The notes below the pieces were generated by a model. That model was not told the origin of the DNA. It saw only the letters and a program-made list of their open reading frames with translations, and ran no database searches. A DNA stretch of 33,654 bases from Sphaeroforma sirkka (Eukaryota; Opisthokonta; Ichthyosporea; Ichthyophonida), in contig LUCW03000826.1 of assembly GCA_001586965.3 (NCBI GenBank), forward strand, positions 20,001 to 53,654. The letters are read 5' to 3'. Both the position numbers and the translations under genes were made by a program. The first letter of the stretch is position 1. Each line of letters begins with the position of its first letter. Positions 11,701 through 23,802 of the stretch are shown here, in pieces.

Positions 11701-14700
11701 TGTGTGTGGCTGTACGCGTGTGTGTCTATGTGGGTTAGTGAGCTGGCCTAGGCATAGGAGATGTAGGTACACGTCCACGTACGTATCCAGGCATAAACGC
11801 TGTATCTGTGAGTGTGTACCATGCCAAAGGTGTAAACTGCTGCATCCCTGTTGTTTGGTATGTGACAGTGTCTGGTGTGTATATGAGGGTGTCATATGCA
11901 TTTGTATGTAATGCTTTTAGGGTTTAAGGTTCATATACTTTTTTTGGCCATGTCGGATGGTTGTGTGACCGTATCTATTAACCGTTGTTGTTGGTTTGTA
12001 CCGGTGGCTGCTGTATATCTTATGAGATGCGGTCTGGCTTTCCCATCGCGTCGTATCCCTTATCTCACTTCACTGACCAGTCCACTTACGCGTGCCTTGT
12101 CGAGCTCTCTCTCACCCACCCACTTGCCCTCATTCCCTCCTGTCGTGGTTGCTGTTGTGTTTGTGTATGTGCGCGTGGGTGTAGGTGGTGGCGTGTCCTA
12201 CGCGTCTGTTGGGTGAGGTTGAGGATGCTACTGCGGGATTGTATCCCGGGGCCTTCTCGCTGACTACGCTGTGTTTGCTGAGGGAATTCGAGGTCAGATT
12301 TGCCATCGATGCTCCGCTTGCACGCCTCACTAAGGTGGATGTGGTGGCAAGGTATGGTGTGTATTTGCTTTGTATTCCGACGGCTGTGAGAGAGTGTGGC
12401 AGTATTGTTTGTGAAAGGTTTTGTTATAAGTGAGTACTAACAGCTGTTTTAATTCGCGTTGGTGACGTGCACTGGTGTGTGTGTGGATGGCATTGGCCAT
12501 CAGTTGTTTCGATGAGGAGTGGTGTCATTGATAGGTGTAGCTGTATATTGGATATCAATGCGTGACTGTAGAGCTCAAAGTCAAATGATAGATGTATTTG
12601 CGCATTCGTGACCAATTCGTCTTTTTGTATGTGTGATACAACATGTTTGTATGTACGTGCTTGGCGGCTATACATAGCTTACACATTGACATTGTATGAA
12701 TGCTTTCAGAAGTCTAAGCGCATATTCAGGTGCTTAGAAGTTGATATAATCAATCATCACCAGGGATCACCTCGGTGGGATATCAGAACTATGCCCTGTG
12801 AAATGGCAACTTGTCTTACGAGTCGAATAAATTATATTTTTATCACAAACCACATGTGATTCTAAAGTTATCTCTGTATATATAATTCTATGGTTATCTG
12901 TATATATATAATTATATAGTTATCTCTGTATATATGATTTTATAGTTGTCTCTATATATATAATTATATAGTTGTCTCTGTATATATAATTCTATAGTTA
13001 TCTATGTATATATAATTATATGGTTATCTCTGTATATATGATTATATAGTTATCTCTGTACGGTTATCTGTGTATATTATTCCATGGTTGTCTGTGTATA
13101 TATGATGCTATAGTTATCTCTGTATATATGATTCTATAGTTATCTATATATACAATTTTTAAGTTATCTCTGTATAATTATATCTACTTCTGTCCAGCAA
13201 GTTCGGCCGAACTACTGAGTTCTGTTTCGGTTCTTCATCTGCAGATTGGTGATCTCGAGAGAGGCTGACCTAGGGTACTTCCAGGCGCTTGTGCTCGACT
13301 ACATAATGCACCAGCCCTTGCCAACCCAATCCACTCCCACGGACTTCTCTCAGGATACATCCTCATACGAACACACCCATACACACACACAAGCGCATGC
13401 GTCTGTGGATACGATTGGTGCGCCCCTGTCGGACAGGAGGATGTTTATACAGACTGTGGAGAGAGTGCTCAATCATCTGATGCATGACCTCACCAAGTAC
13501 AAGGTACCTGTCTATCGTGACAAGTGCACACAAGACGTATCGCAGTAGCACGAATCATCGATTATTGAACGCGTCAGGTTTCATACGTTGAATGCATCCT
13601 TGTGGCATATTCTGCCGACTGATGATGAAATAATGGGTTTCAGGATTGATAAAAGTATATGATGATATATTCGAGTATATATAGCCATATATATATATTC
13701 ATGATTGCGGCAAATACGCCTCCTGAAATGCTAGCACATGCGTACTTGTTGGAAACAGCGCACCGTTCATGTTTAAATTTGAAAATTGTACAATTGCTGA
13801 GTGTATGTTATGTGTTGTTTTTACGATCAGAAATAGTTCAAGCGGTCATATTGAACCGAGTCATGTGGGAATGCGAATGGATGTCTGCAGCAGCGGTTGT
13901 AGTTGCGTTATGGTCGAGGTACGCGCACTAGCATTTAGGAGAGGCACTTATGTGTAAAGACTCGCACCTGCAATCAATCACGGCGCGCCGTTGTAGTACC
14001 GCGCCTATATACTCACTCACAACCAACTGCGACCAACTGGCTTATTACACATGCGCACGTATATTTATTGGGCATGGCTGCTTGTATTGATCATTTCACG
14101 GATTGCTAGCTCATGGATTCACATACACCGAATCATCCTCAGTGTTATCATACATGAATACTTCATTGATGTTTGTGTGTGTGTGCGTGTATGCATATAG
14201 CACTGACTCATTCTCAGTGTTATCACACGTGAACACTTCATTAGTATATATCACACATGAACACTTCATTAGTATATAAACAGATCCAACCCACCGTTCG
14301 CGTACTCGAACTCCCCATTGATATGTAAGTGCTTCCTCTTGCTCACATTTTTTTTAACCGAATCTCTTTGCCGTGTATGGGTACTCCCATGTGCACTGCT
14401 GTTGGTGTCCAGATACACTTCGGGCCAGACGCGCCTGTGGGAGCACTGCAGAAGGTGATTGCTTATGTGTACTTCCTCTTCAGCGATGACGAAGGCGACG
14501 GCGCTACACACGCACATGCACGAGCACGAGTACGTGAATATGCCAAAGGGTTTTCCAATCGCTACCCGAGTGTGCGAGAGATTCTGGAGAGGTGCCTAAG
14601 AGATGGCACACAGGCCACATTCAGCCGCTTCGTGCGGCAGAACATCGACGAAGGCCCCAGCATGATCCAAACCAATGGTGTGTGACATACATAGTATGAA

Positions 14701-14756
14701 ACTAGTATACATCACCACACTCACCTCCGCAAACCACAAATCACGTTGGTGTGTAC

Positions 14757-14832
<76 letters not shown>

Positions 14833-17800
14833 ACGTATATATATGTATGTATGTATGTATGTAAGTAGGTGTGGGAGGATTAGAGCCATAGTATATTACA
14901 TCTTTATTTTTAATAAGTGGAATAATGTTATAGTGACAAGGGTACCCTTTCCTAAGTGTCTAGTGTAAATCCTTTTGGAGATAGAGAGACACTCCGGTGC
15001 ACCATCCTTGACCCTTGAAAATATTCCTGATTACACTCTCCACTTATCTATAGTTCTACCATTTAATTCTATTTCTCCGCTGAGACACCCACCTTCATCT
15101 TGTCTACCCCAGCCTATAGATTATACTCATCGCTGATATCACTCTCACTACTCTATATCCCTTAATTTTAACCTTTGTCTATCGGGAACGCAATGAATAA
15201 TTAACACCCTACTAGATAAGGATCCCCTTAGTAGACCGACCATATAAGTAGTTAACTAGCCTGGTTTAGGTAGCTCTACAATACGCTAACTTCCATTGGG
15301 CTATACTATTAAAGGAATTCAATCCATTTACCATCATTTCAATGAAGGAAACTAGAAACTCTTATGTATGTATGTGTGTGTGTATGTACGTACCGTACGT
15401 ACGTATGTATGTGTGTGTGTATGTATGTATGTATTTATGTATGTATGTATGTATGTATGTATGTATGTATGTATGTATATATATATATATATATAGCTGA
15501 AGACTCATGAATTGAGTATGAAACACATACGGGAAGCTTGAGAAATGTGATTTGAGCATGCGACGCATACACGAAGCATGAACCGAATGGTTGGTATTGC
15601 TGACCCTATTGTTCCAGTTTTAACCTCATTTCACTCTGTCTATAGAGCCTGACTTCCGTAGCCCACAGATTAATAAGACGTCGTCTCTGGTGCGGTCGGC
15701 CACGTCGCCTCTGAAGGCTCTGACAACCCGTCGAACCAGCATGCAGATGAAGACAGGCAAGGGCACTCTCACCAGCAAGGGCAGCATGAAGGGCCGAGCG
15801 GGTATGGACAATAAGGGAGCAGCGCTGAGCAACGCAACCATCAGTGAACAGACGGCCACGTATGTCAAGGCGCAGGTGCTGGCACGTGTGCGCGGCATGA
15901 CGTCATTGGTTTTGGAGACCTTGGAGGAGATTGAGGTGGAGAGAGAGGTCAGTGGCTGTAGTGCGCATGGCTGTAGAGTTGTATGGTTGTAGGGTTGTAG
16001 GGTTAGTTAGTTGTAGAATTGCATGGTTGTAGGGTTGTAGATTTGTTTGGTTGTAGGATTGCAGGTAGGGTTGTAAAGGCTGGAGTGGGTGTATTTCTGT
16101 GCGATGTGCGATGTGTTTGTCATAGTGTGGGATGTTGGTAAGCGTGGTTGTACACAGCATACAGTAACCTGATGTAGCTCTGCCTATCCTCGTTGGAGAG
16201 GGTTTGAATCTGCCTGGTAGTGTACTTGTTCGTCTCGCGCAGTGGTACACATGGCAATCTTACCTGCACGCACCTTGCCGTTGTGCAGCTGTGGTCGCAT
16301 AGTCCCTTTCTCTCTCTATGCGATCCCTCGATTTATGCGTCTTGTACTGATTGTAGAGTTTAGGGTTTAGGGTTCGTGATTCATGCGCTGTAGTTGCCGA
16401 TGGCGAAAGTGTTGGATATGACATGGCCCGCATTCTACTCTTCGCCACAGAATCAGCATTTTATTATAACTTAGAACCACACCTTTCATTAGCTCAGACA
16501 TAGTGGCTATCACAGAATCGACAGTTCAGCAGCGCTTGTCACTGAACTTGTTTACCACCAACGTACACGTCGCTCCCTTCGGCTGGGGATGTCCATTATC
16601 TACGACTGCATCCGCCTCAGTGGCCGTGGCTTGTTTTGTATCATATTCACACCATCGCATCGCTCGAGTGAACGCACTTGTCGCACTCTTCTTACCCACT
16701 CACTTCGGACACTCATTCCTTTCTCCACCCGCCCCTCTAACACACTCCAATCTGTCCAATGCAATCGGTCCCTTTTATGCCATGCAGGTGCATGCACCTC
16801 AGTGGCCCGTGGTGGACCTGCTGGGTGTGACTGTGCCGCATTACCTGGGGATGATTGCACGTGAGCTGTCGCAGCTGTTCAAGGACGTGACGGAGGTAGT
16901 GGTGATGGATGAGATGTTTGATCTGTTCTTCAGCATCAAGCAGCTCAAGGGCAGGTGCCACACGTGGTGGGCCCTGTGCAATGCCGACGACATGTTCCCA
17001 ATGGTCAGTCAGTGCGTGTGCCACTCCGAAGTTTTAGGGTTTTAGAGTTTAGGCAAGAGGCCGTGGCACCGTGTTAGTTGGTGTCTCTGCGTGTGCATTC
17101 GGTTGGGATTAGTGTGCGATGTTCTGATCGTATGTGTGTGTGGCTGTGTAAGTTTTAGGGTTTAAGACTTCATAACTCTTGGAATATTTTTATTGCTCTC
17201 TCTGCGTACGACGGACTGGTGCAAGGCAGTGGCGTAGTGTGTTGGAATGTGTTTATCATCTCGGGTGGACTGAAATACATCAGAATACTATTGATACCAC
17301 CTGACAGCTCACATTGCACTGCACTCCGTCCTTTACCTCTGGTGGACTGAAGTACATCAGATTATTCCGGTGATAGATTACCTCAAAATCACATACCATA
17401 TTCTTATCCATACACCCCCAAACCCTACGATCCTGCACCCGCCTTCAGGCCGACTGGTTTGGGCCTGTAGTATTCGGTTGGCTCGATGCGTTCGAGGTGT
17501 CGTCGCGCCAGACGGTGGACACGTGTCTTGCAGATGACATGTTAGTGCACGTGCGCACCCCCTCAGCACCACGTGCACTGCGACAGTCCCAGACACAGCC
17601 CTTTGCCCAGGCCCTGTCGCAGCAGAACACCGGCCACGAGACCACGCACGCACAGGCACAGCACCACACCACCGCCAAACAGGACGCCAAGAAGACCAAC
17701 ACTGTCGATGTGGTACGTGCCAGTGGATTATGGCCTATGGCTTATGGCTTATGGCTTATAGTTTATGACTTATGGCGTATGGCTCATGGATTATGACTTA

Positions 17801-19565
17801 TGGTTTATGGTTTATGGCTCATGGTTTATGACTTATGGCTTATGGCTTATGGCTTATGGCTTATGGCTTATGGCTTATGGCTTGTGGCTTGTGGCTTATG
17901 GCTCATGGCTTATGGCTTGTGGCTTATGGCGTATGGCTTATTTTATTCTGCTGTTTGTTGACTATTGGATGTGCCGCGTGCACGAGATTGCGACGTGTAG
18001 TTTGTGTGTGGGTGGCGTTGATATGTGTACATTGCTATGTGTTGTATGTGTGCATTGCTATGTGTTGTATCTGTACATTGCTCTGCAACGCTTCTGCTGA
18101 TACGTAGCTGTTTTTGTGATAGTGCGAGTACGTCGTTGAACTGCTCCACAGTCACAGCGTATGACAACCACCGCCCGCCTGACTACATGGCAGTAGTTGT
18201 GCGCCATGTGAAGCCACACGCATCCACCACCTTCGCCTGTTACTCGCCCTGTATTACATGCTTACATCTACAACACAACACATCCACTCATCCACTCATC
18301 CACACTTCCACACTTCCACAACATAACACAACAAATCCACTCATCCTCTCATCCACAAAATAACACAATACATCCACACATCCACATATGCGCTCACAGA
18401 TACCAAAGGATAGTACCCACCTGACCGTCAGCACAGAGCACACCGCCGCACCCGCCACTGCAGGGGCATGGCACACACACAGTGTGGGAGAGGTGTTCAT
18501 GCATCTGCTCAAGAGCCTCGCCTTCCTAGACCGCCTCGACCTCGAGGATGATACCAAGCAACCGACTATTGCCATAGCAACCGATACAGCACACACTACC
18601 GACACGGCACAGTCGTCTGCGAACACACCGGGCGATAGCAATGCCAGCATACAAAGTGGGACTACCGCCAGTGTGCTGAGTGGAGTTTCGGTAGGGACAG
18701 AGACTGTCATGCACGCCTGCAATCTGTTGGGCTGTGATTGCTTGTACGGCCCTATCGTGCATGATGAAAGGATGGAGTGCGCTCGCATTGAGTTTGCGGA
18801 TTGATACATAAATGTTGGCGTATGCATATGTAGGTTATGCATGTGTAGGTATGACTGTTCATCAATTCCAGTTATTGTATGTCAAAGTGTCGTTTTGTGT
18901 TCTCATGCGTTTTCTGAAATGTCAGACACATGGATGAATTCGTGTCTGTGTGTGTAATCCATTCCTAAGTACACGTGCTGTTTCAGCAGATGTGCATGTT
19001 TTCCATCCCGGTGGTCTCTGCATCTCGTCTCAATGTTTGCGGTGACTGTTCGTGATCCAGAATATCAAATGGTGCATGCAAGTGCACAGCAAAAACTCCT
19101 TGTCATACCTATTCCACACCATGTCTCTGGCCATGATAAGAATCGGCGTACAGCCCCATGCACGCCGCTGTGTATACTGGAAGATACACGCCTATATGTA
19201 CACCTTTTTTATCTTTCTGTCACACCTTTGCATAGTCAATTGAATTCGATTTCTTCATCTGCAAATCCTGTCCCAATACAGAGAGAGTCTACCCCCAGCG
19301 CGAAGTTGGGCCCCAACCTCAGGCACATCTTCCATGTCAAGTACGCGCATGTATTGGGCAAGACTGTCGAGTACTACCAGACAAAGCTACTGCTGCAAAT
19401 GTCGCGCATCAGAGACATTGCCATCCGCTCGGTGCGCACGGGCGGGCCTACCGAAGGCGTGGTATGATATGATAGTGTTGTGTAGGGTGTCAATTTATAT
19501 ATATGTATATATATATGTGTGTGTGTCTGTGTGTCTGTGTGTCTGTGTGTCTGTGTGTCTGTGTC

Positions 19566-19606
<41 letters not shown>

Positions 19607-22600
19607 CATATACACACATACATATACATTTATATATATATCTGCTTGTGATGTGTACGTTGTTCATATACAGATACATACACACATGTACATAGAACAA
19701 ATGTACATTCATATATATGATCAACCTTACTGTGGGGTGTGTTTTTGGTGACTACAGTGTGGTGTATGATTTGACGTGTTTGGTCTTAGATTGATACCTT
19801 TCGCGAGTATATGAATCTCTCTTGTCTTTGCTGTATTTGTTGAGTGGTGTTCTATTGTCCTGTGGTTAGGTATGGCTTGTGCGTGTCCAATTGGCAGCAC
19901 GTGTTTCATACGGGCGAGACTTCCGCCGTCTGTAGTTGGTATCATAAATGTCTGTTCCGATTATACATGACTCGTGTTTCACTAAACAGATGCGCTATAG
20001 AGACTTATTTCACCAGTAAGCTTCAGAAACAACGTGAATCTCATCGTATGAGTGCCTATTCACGCACTTGCTGAACAACTGCGTGCCACTCTGTCCGAGA
20101 TGTTTGTGCCTGTTTGGCATGTTGTTGTTGTACTGTTGGTGTGCATAGTCAAGGTCTCATGTGACACTCGTGCAGCCACACCCTCTCTGGTTTTGACCCA
20201 GCCGTGAGTATACTAAACTATCACACCTGTCACCGTTAAAGAATTAAAAGGGATTTTAACTAGCCTCACCCCAAAACCCCTATGAACCCTAAACCCTGTT
20301 TCCATTTTCGAAACACTGCGCCTTTGTTCGTTCTCAATACAGAAACAACTGTGCTGTGGGCTATCGAACATGCAGCACTTGCACACACATCTGGTGGACA
20401 TGTGCATGGCATTAAACATGACGCCCGAGCATACCCAGCGAGCACAGGACGCCGTCAAGAAACCCCTCAAAACCAACAACTCAGGTGTGTGAGTTATACA
20501 TCAACCCAAAAACTCAGGTGTGTGAATCATACATCAACCCAAAAACTCAGGTGTGTGAGTTATACATCAACCCAACAACTCAGGTGCGTGAGTTAGACAT
20601 TAACCCAACAACTCAGGTGTGTGAGTTTTACATTATCCCAAAAACCCAGGTGTGTGAATTATACATCAACCCAACAACTCAGGTGGTGTGTGAATTATAC
20701 ATTAACCCAACAACTCAGCTGTGTGAATCATACATTAATCCAACAACTCAGGTTTGTGAGTTACACTTTACCCCTATACCTTATGTAGAGATAGTACACT
20801 CCCCCTTTATTCCAAGATAGTCATACCTCCTCCATTCTACGATAGTCATACCCGCTCTACTATATGATAGCCATACCCATTCTATTATATAATAGTCATT
20901 CCCCCTCTAATATATGATAGCCATACCCATTCTATTATATGAAAGTCATACCCCCTCTAATACATGATAATCATAGCCATTCTATTATATGATGGTCATA
21001 CCCCCTCTAATATATGATAGCCATAGCCATTCTATTGTATGATAGTCATACCCCTCTAATAAATGATAGCCATAGCCATTCTATTATATAATAGTCAAAC
21101 CCCCTCTAATATATGATAGCCATAGCCATTCTATTATATGATAGTCGTACCCTCTCTAATACATGATAACCATAGCCATTCTATTATATGATGGTCATAC
21201 CCCCTCTAATATATGATAGCCATAGCCATTCTATTGTATGATAGTCATACCCCCTCTAATATATGATAACCATAGCCATTCTATTATATGATAGTCATAC
21301 CCCCTCTAATATATGATAACCATAGCCATACTATTATATGATAGCCATGCCCCCTCTAATACATGATAGCCATAGCCGTTCTATTATATGATAGTCATAC
21401 CCCCTCTAATATATGATAGCCATAGCCGTTTTATTCTATGATAGTCATACCCTCTAATGGCCATAGCCATTCTATTGTATGATGGTCATACCTCCTCTAA
21501 AATATGATAGTCGTACCCTCTATGCCTTGGTTGACGCTCTCGCATGCATTGCCACAGATCCTGATCGGGAGAAGTTTGTGTCTATTTTGGGACAGACATT
21601 CGTATCTGTGGATCGGGGTGTTTCAACCACTTCTGATTTGCTACGTGATACTATTGCTCAGGTAGGTGGCACGCGTGTTGTGTCTGTGGTGTGCCCATGT
21701 GTTCTGTGGTATTGTCATATGAGATTGGCTAACATATCCAACCACTCGCACAGACATTCACAGTACCACGCCCTATCACCAAGACAATACATTATTATTA
21801 CAGCTCCCATATAAAACTATCCACTATTACTCGAGGGTCTCCCCTTGAGTGCTCCCCATAGAAAGGGGAAGGGAGGCGTGGTGCTGTGAATGTCTGTGCG
21901 AGTGGTTGGATATGTTAGTGCTGTGAATATCTGTGCGAGTGGTTGGATATATTAAAATAGGTTTCTCCTGTGCTGTGGATATCTGTGCGAGTGGTTGGAT
22001 ATGTTAAAGTGGATTTCCTGCGCTGTTAATGTCTGTACGAGTGGTTGGAAATGTTAAAGTAGTTTTCTCTGTATGCGCCTGCTGAAGGGTTTAGTCGTCA
22101 TTTGCGTGCATTGTTTATTATAAGATTGGTTTAACGTTTGTATTGTGCCATGGGGTAGGTGTGGTGATGTGTGCCCGTGTGTATATCGATGTAAATGGGG
22201 TTTGGTATACATTTGCTGACATTGCTGTGTGTAATGGTGTTTGAGTGTTGCTGTGTGTTGTTAATGTATGACTGAGTGTATGCCGATGTATGCTTGTGTG
22301 TGTTGTTTCTGTATGCTTGTTTGTGTTGTTTCTGTTTGCTTGTGTGTGTTGTCACTGTATGCTTGCGTTTGCTGATGTTATATGCATGTTGTATACTCTC
22401 ATGCACAATAGCTTCTACCCCTCCCTAACCCTTTTCCCTGCTATTGCGTGCGTGTTTCACGTTTCTCTTTGTGTCTCTATTGCTAATGCGTGCATGTTTC
22501 ATATTTCTCTTGTGTGTCTATTGCTATGGCGTGCATGTTTCATATTTCTCTTTGTGCCTCTATTGCTAATGCGTGCATGTATCATATTTCTCTTTGCCTC

Positions 22601-23765
22601 TATTGCTAATGCGTGCATGTATCATATTTCTCTTTGTGCCTCTATTGCTAATGCGTGCATGTATCATATTTCTCTTTGTGTCTCTATTGCTGTGGCAGTG
22701 TCTAGTGGAGCGAGTGAAGACAGCCACGCGAGGAATGTACTCCACAAAACAGGAACGAGATGCACTGCACGCCCCACAAACACTCTCTCCCACACTCAAG
22801 AAGAAGAAACGGTATGTCACACACACCCACTCGTACACACACTCTCTCCCACACTCAAGAAGAAGAAACGGTATGTCACACACACGCACTCGTACACACT
22901 CTCTCCCACACTAAAGAAGAAGAAACGGTATGTCACACGCACCCACTCGTACACACTCTCTCCCACACCAAGAAGGAAAAACGGTATGTCACACACACCC
23001 ACTCGTACGCACACTCTCTCCCACGCTCAAGAAAAAAGAAACGGTATGCACACACACACACTTGTGCGCACACTCTCTCCCACACTCAAGAAGGAAGAAA
23101 CGGTATGGTCACACACACCCCACTCGTACACACTCTCCCACACTCAAGAAGAAGAAACGGTATGTCACACGCACCCACTCGTACACACTCTCTCCCACAC
23201 CAAGAAGAAAAAACGGTATGGTCACACACACACTTGTACGCACACTCTCTCCCACACTCAAGAAGAAGAAACTGTAGGTCACACACACCCACTCGTACGC
23301 GCGGGAGCAATCTATACGCGCTCAACCACAGACTTTGAACAGTGTCAGCTACCCCTGACATATGCGATGGGTGTCATTACACTAGAAAGCGCACCAACGC
23401 ATCACAGTGAACAGACACCCTGTTCGGTGGCAACCAACATCAACCGCATGCAGCTCCTGCTTGCGAGAAGGGGCGATGAGTGCTCACAGTCTTATGCATA
23501 GCACTGCCACGTCGTCTACTGATGACTCGCCATTTGTTTGTATTGCGCTATTCGCCGCTCTTCACATCAGTGGGCTGTGGTCGCGCATACAAGCGGTTGG
23601 CATGGCAACACCTCCCGACAGCAGCAATAAGAACCTCAGCGGCATTTTCACCTGTATGTGTGTTGGTCGATGTGGATAGCTTGTTGGTTTGTTGTTGTGT
23701 TGTGATTATGAAAGGATTCAGCAATGAGTGTACTCTTTCGGTGTGTGCGTATATGTGTATGTGTA

Positions 23766-23802
<37 letters not shown>

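Noticed and set aside
16503-16787. Extension of exon 16 upstream in the same open frame
   Set aside because: The stretch is pyrimidine-rich, lacks family sequence and is followed by a good acceptor, so it is better read as intron.
20485-20820. 111-codon frame with repeated CELYINPKTQ units
   Set aside because: It lies in the 33-bp array, is not in the exon 20 frame, and has no start context; it is explained by the repeat period being a multiple of three.
22290-23501. 403-codon plus-strand open frame
   Set aside because: It runs through a 41-bp repeat, part of exon 22 in another frame and the 58-bp array; the Thr/His/Ser/Leu pattern is a repeat artefact.
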